Origin: Marinomonas sp. CT5
GTDB taxonomy: Bacteria; Pseudomonadota; Gammaproteobacteria; Pseudomonadales; Marinomonadaceae
Assembly (NCBI RefSeq): GCF_018336975.1
Contig: NZ_CP025572.1
Location: 3,164,884-3,228,883, forward strand
DNA length: 64,000 nucleotides
Direction of reading: 5' to 3'
A program made the position numbers and the translations under genes. Position 1 is the first letter of the stretch, and every line of letters begins with the position of its first letter. Below, one piece after another: positions 33,189 through 44,769 of the stretch. The notes beneath the pieces were generated by a model that saw nothing but the letters and a program-made list of their open reading frames with translations, did not search any database and was not told the DNA's origin.

Positions 33189-33917
33189 ATGCCTTCAAAT
33201 CTAATTTTATTTAACAAGCCCTTTAGAGTGCTAAGTCAATTCTCCGCAGAAGGGGATAAAACGACGCTTGCCCAATACATTGAAATCCCTGACTTTTACC
33301 CAGCAGGTCGATTGGATTTTGACTCGGAAGGACTGTTACTTCTAACAAATCATGGCGCGTTACAGCATATTATCGCCTCTCCAGATTTTAAGCTTCCTAA
33401 AACATACTGGGTACAAGTTGAAGGCCATATTTCGGAAGAAGCGCTTGCGAAACTAAGACAAGGTGTTGAGTTAAAAGATGGCCTTACCAAACCAGCACAA
33501 GCCGAACGCATGCTCGAACCAGAACTGTGGGAAAGAAACCCACCCGTTCGATACAGAGAAAGCATCCCCACCAGCTGGCTATCCCTGCAAATTCGTGAAG
33601 GTAAAAACCGGCAAGTTCGCCGAATGACAGCGGCGGTTGGCTTTCCAACCCTCAGATTAATTCGCTATGCCATCGGCCCTTATACAATCAAAGACACCGA
33701 TGTCGGGCAATGGAACTATGTAGACCCCACAGACAATTTAGCAAAAGAGGTTTCGCAGTTTGAAGAACAAAGAAAGAGAAAGTCTCCCCCACCTAACCGT
33801 CGCAGCACTGGTCAAAAAAGACAACCCAGAGACAAAGAAAGCAGAATACCTCATGGTGAAAGAGTGGCAAAACGGAGTACTCGTGCTAAACCAGCCAGCC
33901 GGCCACATAGAAAATAA
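33189..33917 (+). CDS. rluE: 23S rRNA pseudouridine synthase RluE-like
   Basis: 242 residues from the ATG at 33189; a GTG at 33141 would add 16. RsuA/RluE family catalytic segment A-G-R-L-D-F-D-S-E-G-L-L-L-L-T-N with the nucleophilic Asp, and E-G-K-N-R-Q-V-R-R-M. No S4 domain, as in RluE, which makes pseudouridine 2457 of 23S rRNA. The last 52 residues are a very basic tail (QRKRKSPPPNRRS...ASRPHRK) encoded across the start of nudJ in another frame. The order rluE-nudJ-mnmA-hflD is conserved with E. coli. Confidence 0.9.
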   Translation: MPSNLILFNKPFRVLSQFSAEGDKTTLAQYIEIPDFYPAGRLDFDSEGLLLLTNHGALQHIIASPDFKLPKTYWVQVEGHISEEALAKLRQGVELKDGLTKPAQAERMLEPELWERNPPVRYRESIPTSWLSLQIREGKNRQVRRMTAAVGFPTLRLIRYAIGPYTIKDTDVGQWNYVDPTDNLAKEVSQFEEQRKRKSPPPNRRSTGQKRQPRDKESRIPHGERVAKRSTRAKPASRPHRK

Positions 33918-34254
33918 TGAAAGTGCTGTACAAGCCATTATTCGAGAAACAAAAGAAGAATCTGGTTGGATAGTCAACCCTATCGGCCTACTTGGCATGT
34001 ATTCTTTCACGCCTTTCGAAGGAGCAGATACCTATCATCGCTTATGCTTCTTGTGCGAAGCACTGAGTGAAACACATGAACCTCTGGACGACGATATTGT
34101 TTCGAGTCACTGGATGACCTACGACGAAATAATGGTTTTACCCCATCGAAGCCCATTAATTAAAACCTGCATTGAAGATTCATTTAATAACCCCATTATC
34201 TCCTTATCCTTTTTATCGGATCAATTTCTTCACCCAAAGAAAGTGGTACAATAG
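33760..34254 (+). CDS. nudJ: NUDIX hydrolase NudJ-like
   Basis: 164 residues. Nudix box close to G-x5-E-x7-R-E-x-x-E-E-S-G (G-H-I-E-N-N-E-S...R-E-T-K-E-E-S-G) after Q-P-A-G-H. P-H-L-T-V-A-A-L-V must belong to the fold, so the gene has to start before 33790. The only suitable start is TTG 33760, with AGAGG eight bases upstream; an in-frame TAG lies at 33739. It therefore overlaps rluE by 158 bases. E. coli NudJ hydrolyses HMP-PP and nucleoside di/triphosphates. Confidence 0.88.
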   Translation: MKNKERESLPHLTVAALVKKDNPETKKAEYLMVKEWQNGVLVLNQPAGHIENNESAVQAIIRETKEESGWIVNPIGLLGMYSFTPFEGADTYHRLCFLCEALSETHEPLDDDIVSSHWMTYDEIMVLPHRSPLIKTCIEDSFNNPIISLSFLSDQFLHPKKVVQ

Positions 34255-34323
34255 CAAGCATTACATTCACCTGAGGCTAAGCCTCTGCACTTTACTAAAA
34301 TCGAAGTCGAGAACTAACAGCAC

Positions 34324-35445
34324 ATGAAAGAAAGCCCTATTGCGAATAACGCAAACAGCTCAAAAAAAGTCATTGTCGGTATGTCCGGTGGTGTCGACTC
34401 CTCTGTATCTGCTCTTATCTTGATACAACAGGGTTACCAAGTTGAAGGCCTTTTCATGAAAAACTGGGACGAAGATGATGGTACCGAATATTGCACTGCC
34501 AAAGATGATTTAGCGGATGCACAAGCTGTATGCGACAAATTGGGAATTAAACTTCATACCGCGAACTTTGCCGTAGAATATTGGGACAATGTATTTGAAC
34601 ACTTTCTTGCCGAATACAAAGCTGGGCGCACGCCCAACCCTGATATTTTGTGTAATAAAGAGATCAAGTTTAAAGCCTTTTTAGAATACGCATTAGCACT
34701 CAATGCCGATTACATCGCGACAGGTCATTATGTTCGTCGAGGCGAAAAAGATGGAGAACCACTTCTCTTAAAAGGCCTAGATGGCAACAAAGATCAAAGT
34801 TACTTTTTATACGCTGTGGGTAAAGATGAAATAGCCAAAACACTCTTCCCTGTGGGCGAGCTTGAAAAGCCAGAAGTACGCCGTTTGGCAGAAGAGTTCG
34901 GCTTAGTCACTCACAACAAAAAAGACAGCACAGGTATTTGTTTTATTGGTGAACGCCGCTTCAAAGATTTCTTAGAACAATATTTACCGGCCCAACCTGG
35001 TGATATTGAAACCCTCGAAGGAGATAAAATTGCCCGTCACCATGGTTTGATGTATCACACCATTGGCCAACGCCAAGGCCTAGGGATCGGCGGATTAGCC
35101 AAATACTCAGATGACCCTTGGTATGTGGTTGAAAAAGATTTAGAGCGGAATGTGCTGATCGTCACGCAAGGCGGGCAACATGAATCGCTATTTAAAACCC
35201 ATTTAATTGCCGATAACTTTGACTGGGTCGCGAGAGAGAAACCGACTCTCCCACTGACATGTAAAGCGAAATGTCGCTACCGTCAACCGGATCAGGAGTG
35301 CACCATTCATGAGCTCGCTGATGGGCGCATTGAAGTTTCATTTGTAGAACCTCAACGCGCTGTCACACCGGGACAATCGGTTGTGTTTTATCTAGATGAA
35401 GTCTGTCTCGGTGGCGGCATCATAAACGTCGCTTTTAACAAGTAA
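34324..35445 (+). CDS. mnmA: tRNA-specific 2-thiouridylase MnmA
   Basis: 373 residues. PP-loop G-M-S-G-G-V-D-S-S, catalytic cysteines in [12 protein letters not shown] and [12 protein letters not shown]. It adds sulfur from the Tus relay to U34 of tRNA-Lys, Glu and Gln; the tus genes are also in this window. The stop overlaps the following hflD ATG by one base. Confidence 0.97.
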   Translation: MKESPIANNANSSKKVIVGMSGGVDSSVSALILIQQGYQVEGLFMKNWDEDDGTEYCTAKDDLADAQAVCDKLGIKLHTANFAVEYWDNVFEHFLAEYKAGRTPNPDILCNKEIKFKAFLEYALALNADYIATGHYVRRGEKDGEPLLLKGLDGNKDQSYFLYAVGKDEIAKTLFPVGELEKPEVRRLAEEFGLVTHNKKDSTGICFIGERRFKDFLEQYLPAQPGDIETLEGDKIARHHGLMYHTIGQRQGLGIGGLAKYSDDPWYVVEKDLERNVLIVTQGGQHESLFKTHLIADNFDWVAREKPTLPLTCKAKCRYRQPDQECTIHELADGRIEVSFVEPQRAVTPGQSVVFYLDEVCLGGGIINVAFNK

Positions 35446-36092
35446 TGATTAAGAGAGAAAACGTGAGTAGCAGAGAGAAAGAGCAAACTATCGCTTTATC
35501 CGCCATTTTCCAAGCCGCGGAATTAGTATCAGTTGTCGCCAAAACAGGTCAGGTAGATAATGCTAGTCTGCAACCACTACTAGACAGTTTATTAATGGTA
35601 AATGCGGACTCAACTGAAGATATTTACGGTGGCAAATGGGACTATTCAACCAACTTAGCGTTGGGAAGAAAAATCTCACGCCAAGCCCTAGGTAAAGAAA
35701 GAAGCAGTGTGAATCCTGATACGCTTAGGTATGCTCTTAGTTTGATTCATCTTGAAAACAAACTGTCTAAAGCGCCAGAAATGCTCTCTACTATTGGCCA
35801 AAGGATCTCTCAGATCGAGCAGAAAAAAGCCCACTATGAAAATATATTGCACGAAAACATGCTGGCTTCTATTTCTGGTATGTATCAAGACACACTGAGC
35901 AAACTACCCTTTCGCATTCAAGTGCATGGTGACAGTCGCTTTTTGCAGCAACCTCAAGTCGCTAACCAAGTTCGCGCTATATTAATGGCGGGGATTCGCG
36001 CGGCTATGCTGTGGCGACAGCTTGGCGGAAAACGCTGGCACCTAATTTTTAAAAGAAAAGCATTATTGAGCGCTCTAGAATCACGCAACTAA
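35445..36092 (+). CDS. hflD: High-frequency lysogenisation protein HflD homologue
   Basis: 215 residues from the ATG that overlaps mnmA; a GTG at 35463 with AAGAGAGA upstream is an alternative. I-A-L-S-A-I-F-Q-A-A-E-L-V start and mostly helical body match HflD (YcfC), a peripheral membrane protein that affects lambda CII stability in E. coli. Its native role is unclear. Order mnmA-hflD is conserved. Confidence 0.92.
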   Translation: MIKRENVSSREKEQTIALSAIFQAAELVSVVAKTGQVDNASLQPLLDSLLMVNADSTEDIYGGKWDYSTNLALGRKISRQALGKERSSVNPDTLRYALSLIHLENKLSKAPEMLSTIGQRISQIEQKKAHYENILHENMLASISGMYQDTLSKLPFRIQVHGDSRFLQQPQVANQVRAILMAGIRAAMLWRQLGGKRWHLIFKRKALLSALESRN

Positions 36093-36098
36093 CTTAAG

Positions 36099-36122
36099 AA
36101 GACCCATGAGGGTCTTTTTTTA
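36099..36122 (+). terminator. Terminator of the rluE-hflD unit
   Basis: AAGACCC / GGGTCTT with loop ATGA and a T tract, six bases after the hflD stop. Confidence 0.85.
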
Positions 36123-36125
36123 CCG

Positions 36126-36141
36126 TTTCTAGATCTAGAAA
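36126..36141. repeat. Perfect 16-base palindrome
   Basis: TTTCTAGATCTAGAAA, fully self-complementary and containing two CTAG, directly after the hflD terminator and 200 bases before icd. Possibly a regulator site; no assignment. Confidence 0.4.
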
Positions 36142-36344
36142 GAGACGCAACACAGATACAATAATTGAAATCAATTCCCACTATATCTGAGAGCCAATAT
36201 CTCTACCTTGTTTTTTTAGGTAGTATATTGTGCAAAATTTTAACCTGTGCGGGTGAACTGGTAAGAACAGTTTAAATTAGGGAATGGCAGCTAAAAGTCA
36301 TCTTCGATTCAATAGGCTAACGCCTAAAATGTTAGGGGAATTAC

Positions 36345-38567
36345 ATGTCAACAAAACAAACCATTTACTATACATTTACTGATGAGGCGCCAGCTCTGGC
36401 TACTGCATCGTTACTTCCTATCTTTGGCGCTTTTGCTAAAGAAGCAGACATCGAACTGAAACTGACTGACATATCTTTGGCTAGTCGTGTTATTGCCGCT
36501 TTCTCTGACCAACTTCCAGCTGACAAACAAGCTGAAGACGGACTAAAATTCCTAGGCGACTTAACCGCTGATCCTGAAGCGAATATTGTTAAGCTGCCAA
36601 ACATCAGTGCCTCTTTGCCTCAGCTTTACGCTACTATTAAAGAGCTAAATGCAGAAGGCTACGGCCTTCCTGAATACCCAGAAAATCCTCAAACAAACGA
36701 AGAAAAAGACGTTCAGTCTCGCTACGCGAAAGTATTGGGTAGCGCCGTAAACCCTGTTCTACGTCAAGGTAACTCTGACCGCCGCGCACCAGCAGCCGTA
36801 AAAGGCTTCGCTCGCAAGAACCCACACTCAATGGGCAAATGGAAAAAAACCTCTATTTCACACGTTGATTACATGCGTGGTGGCGATTTTTACTCTTCTG
36901 AGCAATCTGTCACTATGGATTCTGCTCAAACAGTTAAAATTGAATTCGTTGCAAAAGACGGCTCTGTTGAAGAGAAAAAATCTCTTCCTCTTCTCGCTGG
37001 CGAAATCATCGATAGCATGAACATCAGCACTAAAAAACTTCGCGCTTTCTTTGAACAGACTCTACAAGAAGCGAAAGAAGAAAACATCATGTGGTCAGTG
37101 CATCTAAAAGCAACCATGATGAAAGTCTCTCACCCGATCGTTTTTGGTCACGCTGTTACTGTTTTCTACAAAGACGTTTTCGAGAAATATGGTGAACTTT
37201 TCAAAGAAATCGGCGTTAACCCAAACAATGGTTTAGGTAGCGTATACGACAAGATCCAAAGCCTTCCAGAAGCAAAACAAGAAGAAATCAAACAAGCAAT
37301 CCAAGACGTTTACAAAACACGTCCTGAACTAGCAATGGTTGATTCTGACAAAGGTATCACTAACTTACACGTCCCAAGTGACGTAATTGTTGATGCTTCT
37401 ATGCCTGCCATGATCCGTAACTCAGGTAAAATGTGGGGCCGTGATGGTAAAGCACATGATGCTAAAGCCGTTATCCCTGACAGCACTTACGCTCGTATTT
37501 ACCAAGAAACAATCAACTTTTGCAAAACAAATGGCGCCTTTGACCCAGTAACCATGGGCACAGTGCCAAACGTTGGCTTAATGGCACAAAAAGCAGAAGA
37601 ATACGGTTCTCATGACAAAACATTTGAAATGAAAGCTGACGGCGTTATGCGCGTTGTTGATGCAAACGGCAATGTCCTAATGCAACACGACGTTGAGAAA
37701 GGCGACATCTGGCGCGCTTGTCAAACTAAAGACGCTGCGATCCGCGACTGGGTTAAACTTGGTGTTACTCGTGCTCGCCAATCCGACACGCCTGCTGTGT
37801 TCTGGCTAGAAAACGAGCGTCCACACGACTACGAGCTTCGTAAGAAAGTAGAAACTTACCTACAAGATCACGACACTAACGGCCTAGACATTCGTATCAT
37901 GCCTTACAACGAAGCGATCCGTTTCTCTATGGAACGCATTATTCGTGGTCAAGACACTATTTCAGTAACTGGTAACATTCTACGTGACTACTTGACGGAC
38001 TTGTTCCCAATCTTGGAACTGGGCACGTCGGCTAAAATGTTGTCCATCGTCCCTATGCTAAACGGTGGTGGCATGTATGAAACTGGCGCGGGCGGTTCTG
38101 CTCCTAAGCACGTTCAGCAACTAGTTAACGAAAACCACCTTCGTTGGGATTCTCTAGGTGAATTCCTTGCCGTGGCCGTATCTTTCGAAGAGCTTGGCAT
38201 CAAGCACAATAACGAAAAAGCCAAAGTACTTGCTAAGTGCCTAGATAAAGCGACAGGCAAATTGTTGGATACCAACAAGTCTCCTTCTCGTAAAGTGGGT
38301 GAAATCGATAACCGTGGTAGCCACTTCTACTTAGCACTTTACTGGGCTCAAGAGCTTGCTGCGCAAACACAAGATGCTGACCTAGCGGCGAAATTCGCAC
38401 CACTAGCGAAACAACTTGCAGATAACGAAGATAAGATCGTTGACGAGCTTGCTAAAGTACAAGGTCAACCTTCTGGTCTATCTGGTTACTACCACATGGA
38501 TCTAAATGAAGTCGCTAAGATCATGCGTCCTAGCGAAACATTCAACTCGGCTCTAGCAACACTTTAA
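36345..38567 (+). CDS. icd2: Isocitrate dehydrogenase (NADP), monomeric type
   Basis: 740 residues, the length of the 80-kDa monomeric IDH, unrelated in architecture to the 45-kDa dimeric Icd. Start [23 protein letters not shown] substrate-binding region, [20 protein letters not shown], and [10 protein letters not shown] all fit. It converts isocitrate to 2-oxoglutarate in the TCA cycle and supplies NADPH. Monocistronic between hflD and a chemoreceptor, with a strong terminator. Its codon choice looks optimised (many CGT, GGT, AAC), as for a highly expressed gene. Confidence 0.97.
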   Translation: MSTKQTIYYTFTDEAPALATASLLPIFGAFAKEADIELKLTDISLASRVIAAFSDQLPADKQAEDGLKFLGDLTADPEANIVKLPNISASLPQLYATIKELNAEGYGLPEYPENPQTNEEKDVQSRYAKVLGSAVNPVLRQGNSDRRAPAAVKGFARKNPHSMGKWKKTSISHVDYMRGGDFYSSEQSVTMDSAQTVKIEFVAKDGSVEEKKSLPLLAGEIIDSMNISTKKLRAFFEQTLQEAKEENIMWSVHLKATMMKVSHPIVFGHAVTVFYKDVFEKYGELFKEIGVNPNNGLGSVYDKIQSLPEAKQEEIKQAIQDVYKTRPELAMVDSDKGITNLHVPSDVIVDASMPAMIRNSGKMWGRDGKAHDAKAVIPDSTYARIYQETINFCKTNGAFDPVTMGTVPNVGLMAQKAEEYGSHDKTFEMKADGVMRVVDANGNVLMQHDVEKGDIWRACQTKDAAIRDWVKLGVTRARQSDTPAVFWLENERPHDYELRKKVETYLQDHDTNGLDIRIMPYNEAIRFSMERIIRGQDTISVTGNILRDYLTDLFPILELGTSAKMLSIVPMLNGGGMYETGAGGSAPKHVQQLVNENHLRWDSLGEFLAVAVSFEELGIKHNNEKAKVLAKCLDKATGKLLDTNKSPSRKVGEIDNRGSHFYLALYWAQELAAQTQDADLAAKFAPLAKQLADNEDKIVDELAKVQGQPSGLSGYYHMDLNEVAKIMRPSETFNSALATL

Positions 38568-38585
38568 GCCTGTTAAACTGATATA

Positions 38586-38624
38586 AAAAAGCCCGAGTAA
38601 CTTTGGTTACTCGGGCTTTTTTTG
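38586..38624 (+). terminator. Terminator of the isocitrate dehydrogenase gene
   Basis: AAAAAGCCCGAGTAAC / GTTACTCGGGCTTTTT with loop TTTG; bidirectional. Confidence 0.93.
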
Positions 38625-38712
38625 ATTCATTAATTTATACTTACCTTCTTCTATGACGACTTAACGATTAATTTATCAGCCGTCATGCTTCCTGTCCGGA
38701 TTAGCGATTAGG

Positions 38713-40314
38713 CTAAACCTTGAAGCTAGAAATCAGATCAGACAACGCTTTTGATTGCCCTAACACTTGCTTAGCCGCCACACTTGACTGTTCTGCATTT
38801 TCATTAGTCAGCTCAGCTTCATCACGAATCAAACGAATTCGACCATCGATATTTTCTGATGCAGCAGTCTGCTCCTCCATGGCTGAGGCAATTTCAATCG
38901 CCATAGTAGAAATATTCCCCATCGAAGACGTAATGGTTTGAAGAGCTTCTTTGGCTTTTAATGACTGGGCCACACTTTGCTCCGCTTGCTGTTTACTTTC
39001 ATTCATGACCAGTACAGCGTCTTGTGAGCCTTTTTGCAACTGAGTAATCATGGTTTGAATCTGTTCTGTTGAGTCTTGAGTACGTTGAGCAAGTGTTCGC
39101 ACCTCATCAGCAACTACGGCAAAGCCACGCCCTTGCTCTCCGGCACGAGCCGCTTCAATCGCCGCATTTAACGCAAGCAAATTAGTTTGATCAGCAATAC
39201 CGCGAATTGAATCTAAAATACTACCAACATCAGAAGTTTCTTTTTCTAATGCCTGAAGAACCAGTGATGCTTTCTCAACGCCTTCAGACAATTGTTGAAT
39301 AGATATAACACTGTTATTCACTACTGCCTCCACTTCTTTGGTGACAGTATCTGACTCTTTTGCCGCTTTTGCTGCGGCCTCTGCACTGCTGGCAACATGG
39401 CGCACCGTATTCTGCATATCAGCAACCACACCTGCGATGCCTGTTGTTTCTTTTTGCAGTCCCTGCATTCCATTACGGGTTTTATCGGCCGACACCAACA
39501 TTTGCTCACCCGCTACGGATAACTGCGCAGATTGCCCTTGCTGGGTCACAACAAGAGACTGAATGCTCTTAATAAAAACGTTGAAACTATGTGCCACAGA
39601 GGCGAGCTCATCTTTTCCTTTATCATCAAGGCGCACAGTTAAATCACGAGCACCAACAGAAATGTTATGCAAAGAAGACTCAAGCGAATTTAAATCTGGA
39701 AGTACACGGCGACGCAAAATGATGATCACCCCAACGATTACCAGACCAGAGATCAAACTACTAATCAGAGACAGAAACTCTGACTCTTCCAATGTTTCAA
39801 TTGAACTAACTGAACTTTTATCAAGCTTTGCTGATAACTCATCCGCTATTTTTTCCAATGATGCAGCCAAATTAGCCGATTCTTCATCTAGGCCACCCGC
39901 TCCTTTCATTAACGCATTACCCGCCTCGGTGCCATCATTGATATATGACACGGCCATCTCTCGGCCAACTTTATAAACCAACTGCAACTGCTTTTCTAAA
40001 TCACCAACTCGATTTGCATAAGCAGGCATAATATTGGCCAAATCTTGCAGGTTTTTCATCGCGCCATTTAAGCTTTCATCAGCCTCAGGCAGAGCCTCAT
40101 CACTTCGCGTCGCCCCCATATCCGTTAAAAATTGCTGTACTTGAACAACATGATAACGAGCATCTTTCATGACCGACACCGCATCGGACAAAACGGCTTG
40201 ATGTTTTATAACGTCTTTATTGTGAGACAAGCTATTCTGAGTAATAAAATACAATGCGGACAAAGCGATCAATACAATAATGATTACTAGGTTCATGATA
40301 CGACTAATCTTCAT
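38713..40314 (-). CDS. Methyl-accepting chemotaxis protein
   Basis: 533 residues from the ATG at 40314 (AGGAAAG eight bases upstream). First membrane helix about 8-28, a periplasmic helical region of about 155 residues (four-helix-bundle type), second membrane helix near 185-205, HAMP, and a signalling domain with the hairpin tip [20 protein letters not shown]. No C-terminal NWETF pentapeptide for CheR. The ligand is unknown. No che genes nearby. Confidence 0.94.
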   Translation of the reverse strand: MKISRIMNLVIIIVLIALSALYFITQNSLSHNKDVIKHQAVLSDAVSVMKDARYHVVQVQQFLTDMGATRSDEALPEADESLNGAMKNLQDLANIMPAYANRVGDLEKQLQLVYKVGREMAVSYINDGTEAGNALMKGAGGLDEESANLAASLEKIADELSAKLDKSSVSSIETLEESEFLSLISSLISGLVIVGVIIILRRRVLPDLNSLESSLHNISVGARDLTVRLDDKGKDELASVAHSFNVFIKSIQSLVVTQQGQSAQLSVAGEQMLVSADKTRNGMQGLQKETTGIAGVVADMQNTVRHVASSAEAAAKAAKESDTVTKEVEAVVNNSVISIQQLSEGVEKASLVLQALEKETSDVGSILDSIRGIADQTNLLALNAAIEAARAGEQGRGFAVVADEVRTLAQRTQDSTEQIQTMITQLQKGSQDAVLVMNESKQQAEQSVAQSLKAKEALQTITSSMGNISTMAIEIASAMEEQTAASENIDGRIRLIRDEAELTNENAEQSSVAAKQVLGQSKALSDLISSFKV

Positions 40315-40526
40315 GCTTAATACTTTCCTGAGAGAATGATAAAAGGAGGTTAAAGACAAAACATCATACAAGCGGCCAAGTTAAAAAAACACTGACAAGT
40401 AACAAAAAGACACCAAAGGTATTACTAAAGAACCAGAGGGCAAAGCAAAACAATAACGCCATCAATAAAATCATCCTAATAAGCGCAAATCTTCAGACCG
40501 CCATAGCAGTACAAGACGCTTTTGCC

Positions 40527-40532
40527 TATAAT
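40527..40532 (+). promoter_or_regulatory. Probable -10 element of purB
   Basis: Consensus TATAAT 39 bases before the purB ATG. No clear TTGACA partner or PurR operator is visible upstream. Confidence 0.45.
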
Positions 40533-40534
40533 AG

Positions 40535-41944
<1,410 letters not shown>

Positions 41945-41963
41945 GATCCATGCTTAAAAAAAC

Positions 41964-41994
41964 AAAAAGAGCCGATTTATCGGCTCTTTTTGTC
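41964..41994 (+). terminator. Terminator of purB
   Basis: AAAAAGAGCCGAT / ATCGGCTCTTTTT hairpin, 20 bases after the stop. Confidence 0.9.
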
Positions 41995-42055
41995 TTATAA
42001 ATCATAATTTTCTATCAACACAGCCACTTCTTTTGTTCTTTTTAATGAGCGATTT

Positions 42056-43258
42056 ATGACAGACCTAAATACACCGTTGACCATTCTTGGCGGCATGACA
42101 GCCCAAACTTTTATCGACGAATACTGGCAAAAGAAGCCTTTGCTGATTCGCGGCGGTCTGGTTAATTTTACTCTACCATTAGAAGCCGATGAATTGGCAG
42201 GCATGGCGATGGAAGAAGAGATTGAATCTCGCATTGTGATTGAGAATGGACTAAGACCATGGGAAATGCGCCAAGGCCCTTTCACCGAGGACACCTTTGC
42301 CACCTTGCCAGAAAAAGAATGGACCCTATTAGTTCAAGCGGTTGATCATTGGGTACCGGAAGTTCAAGCCTTAAAAGAACAGTTTGAGTTTTTACCTAGT
42401 TGGCGTTTAGATGATGTTATGGTGAGCTATGCGACAGAAGGCGGTAGTGTTGGCCCCCATTACGACCAGTATGATGTATTCTTAGTACAAGCTGCTGGCA
42501 AGCGCCGCTGGCAAGTCTTATCACCCGATGAATATCAAGATTCAGCAATCCCTAACATCAAACTCCATATTCTCGATAACTTTCCTGTTAATCCTGATAT
42601 GGATTGGGCGCTTGATGCCGGTGATATTCTGTATTTGCCACCTAACTTTGCCCATAATGGCCGAGCACTAGATGATGAATGCATGACTTACTCTATCGGT
42701 TTTCGCGCCCCTAGCATGCAAGACGTGCTCACTGGCGTTCGTGATAAACTGTGCGAAACAGAGAACGTGAAAGATCGCTTTGCTGCACCAGAAACAGCTA
42801 ACCGCCAGCACAGCGCGCATATTAGCAAAGATGACATTCAATATTTACAAACTGAACTCGCTCGTCTCATTAATCAACCAGACCTACTCGCTGAGTGGCT
42901 AGGAGAGACGATGAGTGAAAGCAAATACCCTGAATATCTGGCACCGTTAAATCAAGAAGAGCTGAACGAGGCGTTTGACAACGCGATTAAGGGTCAGACG
43001 TTTCTTCGTCCAGGTGATGCGCGAATTTGCTATTATAATCAACTGAACAAAGAGAATAGTGACAAAATCCGAGTCTTTTGTAATGGTGAAAACCTACAGG
43101 TTGATGCGGAACTAACTGGTTTTGTCGAAGCCGTTTGCCACCAAGTTGAGTTCGACTTTTCCGGACTTGATTTAACCCAGAACAAGGATCTAGAACCTCT
43201 TGTGCGCTTCTTGATCCATCAGCAAGGACTCATTGAGTTGGTTGCCCCAGAAGAGTAG
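42056..43258 (+). CDS. roxA: Ribosomal protein uL16 3-hydroxylase (cupin/JmjC)
   Basis: 400 residues, YcfD family. The iron triad is visible: H135-Y-D137 in G-P-H-Y-D-Q-Y-D-V-F and H200 in F-A-H-N-G. G-K-R-R-W-Q-V and L-Y-L-P-P also fit. E. coli YcfD hydroxylates an arginine of ribosomal protein L16 using oxygen and 2-oxoglutarate. The C-terminal winged-helix part (about 270-400) is present. 11 bases from the next gene, so probably a two-gene unit. Confidence 0.93.
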   Translation: MTDLNTPLTILGGMTAQTFIDEYWQKKPLLIRGGLVNFTLPLEADELAGMAMEEEIESRIVIENGLRPWEMRQGPFTEDTFATLPEKEWTLLVQAVDHWVPEVQALKEQFEFLPSWRLDDVMVSYATEGGSVGPHYDQYDVFLVQAAGKRRWQVLSPDEYQDSAIPNIKLHILDNFPVNPDMDWALDAGDILYLPPNFAHNGRALDDECMTYSIGFRAPSMQDVLTGVRDKLCETENVKDRFAAPETANRQHSAHISKDDIQYLQTELARLINQPDLLAEWLGETMSESKYPEYLAPLNQEELNEAFDNAIKGQTFLRPGDARICYYNQLNKENSDKIRVFCNGENLQVDAELTGFVEAVCHQVEFDFSGLDLTQNKDLEPLVRFLIHQQGLIELVAPEE

Positions 43259-43269
43259 AAGGACAAAAG

Positions 43270-43686
43270 ATGAAGGTATTAACATCAGACTGGAACAGCA
43301 GCAAAGATCAACTCACCTTTGTTCGCAAACAAGTCTTTATCATCGAACAAGGCATTGACCCACAAGATGAATGGGACACTTTAGATGAAGACGCTGTTCA
43401 CTTTGTTTCTTTTGGCACCACCGCCGTTCCTACTGGGGTTTGTCGCTTAACGGATAGTGGCCAAATTAGTCGATTAGCCGTTTTGCCTGCTTATCGGCAC
43501 CAAGGTTATGGTGAAATACTCTTAAACCGTGCCGTCAAAGTCGCACGAGAAATGGGCATTCGCAAAGTTTTCCTACATGCTCAAGTTGATGTGCAAACCT
43601 TCTATGAAAAACAAAACTTTCACACCGATGGCAAAGTCTTTTTAGAAGCAGGAAAAATGCACATCCGCATGGAACGAGACATTTAA
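43270..43686 (+). CDS. GNAT-family N-acetyltransferase
   Basis: 138 residues. A single GNAT domain: V-R-x-x-V-F-I-x-E-Q-G-I start, I-S-R-L-A-V-L-P-A-Y-R-H-Q-G-Y-G-E-I-L-L acetyl-CoA loop (R-x-x-G-x-G/A form), and L-H-A-Q-V-D-V-Q-T-F-Y-E-K-Q-N-F end. Substrate unknown. GGA-containing RBS, immediately after roxA; the pairing occurs in other genomes to my recollection. Confidence 0.88.
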   Translation: MKVLTSDWNSSKDQLTFVRKQVFIIEQGIDPQDEWDTLDEDAVHFVSFGTTAVPTGVCRLTDSGQISRLAVLPAYRHQGYGEILLNRAVKVAREMGIRKVFLHAQVDVQTFYEKQNFHTDGKVFLEAGKMHIRMERDI

Positions 43687-43712
43687 TCAGAACCACTATT
43701 GCAAAGCAGACG

Positions 43713-44612
43713 TCACGATTGAGCAAATCTTGTCGTTAATCTTTGCGTCAACACTTCTTTGGCATGGGCGACCCTTGCTTGTCGTAAGGCGCTCGATGCC
43801 CATATCAAATAATATTGCATGCTATAAGCCCCTACCGGCGGCGGAATTTCCATCAAATCGCCATTTTTTATCTGCTCACGGCACAAGAACTCAGGCATCA
43901 CAGACCAACCCACACCTCTAACAAGTAAGTTTCGCAGTGCCCTCAGATCTTGGCTCACCACTGTTGGAACTATGTGCTCTGTTTTAATATGGTTTTTTAG
44001 AAGCCATTTATCAATCAAAGACAATTCAAGGTTATAAGCCAACAATGGCACCTGACATATTGCTTGATTAAAATCCTGATCGGCCATCAAGGCCTGAACC
44101 ACTGATGGAGCCGCCACGGCGACCACTTTACAGGTTAAAACGGTTTCACTTTGCAATCGACTATCTATGACGGGATGCGCTGAAATCCCCAGATCACAAT
44201 GCCCTTCTAATAACATACTGGTGATCATTGGCCCATCACCTGTGTGCATTCTGACACGAATGCCATCTTCTATCAGAGGAAGCAACTCGGCGGTTAACAC
44301 TTCCGCCATAAAATCGGCATGCCCAATAATTTGCAAAGCCCCAGCAACCCCCACTGAGCGGAATCGAGCAGAAGACAAAGCCGCTTCAGCGACATCAAGC
44401 TTATCACCAATATCAGCGGCCAACTCGTCTGCCGCCGATGTCGGAATCACCCCAGCAGGCTGTCGCTCAAACAAAGGCCGACCAATCGCAACCTCCAAAC
44501 CAGCAATGTGTTGGGACACAGCAGGTTGAGTCAAATTAAGAGCACGGGCTGCGCCACTAATAGATCGCTGACGATAAACCTCAACAAAAGTACGCAAACG
44601 AGAAAGAGACAT
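43713..44612 (-). CDS. LysR-family transcriptional regulator
   Basis: 299 residues. N-terminal winged HTH (F-V-E-V-Y-R-Q-R-S-I-S-G-A-A-R-A-L-N-L-T-Q-P-A-V-S-Q-H-I) and a C-terminal periplasmic-binding-like effector domain (about 90-290). Divergent from the coniferyl-aldehyde-type dehydrogenase gene with a shared 139-base intergenic region, so the likely regulator of that gene. The effector is unknown, plausibly an aldehyde or aromatic acid. Confidence 0.92.
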   Translation of the reverse strand: MSLSRLRTFVEVYRQRSISGAARALNLTQPAVSQHIAGLEVAIGRPLFERQPAGVIPTSAADELAADIGDKLDVAEAALSSARFRSVGVAGALQIIGHADFMAEVLTAELLPLIEDGIRVRMHTGDGPMITSMLLEGHCDLGISAHPVIDSRLQSETVLTCKVVAVAAPSVVQALMADQDFNQAICQVPLLAYNLELSLIDKWLLKNHIKTEHIVPTVVSQDLRALRNLLVRGVGWSVMPEFLCREQIKNGDLMEIPPPVGAYSMQYYLIWASSALRQARVAHAKEVLTQRLTTRFAQS

Positions 44613-44654
44613 AGCACCCCATAAATATATTTATACCCCTACAAAAATAGCATT

Positions 44655-44667
44655 GTTGGCGGCCAAC
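44655..44667. promoter_or_regulatory. LysR-type operator candidate
   Basis: GTTGG-CGG-CCAAC, an inverted repeat with T-N11-A spacing, centred between the divergent LysR and aldehyde dehydrogenase genes. Confidence 0.5.
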
Positions 44668-44769
44668 CACTAGCAACCATTACTATATGAACATAATGAG
44701 TAAGAAAGTAAGGACGGCTTGAAAACCATCGAAGCCACCTAAATAAATTTTTTGGAGGAGGATAGTATT

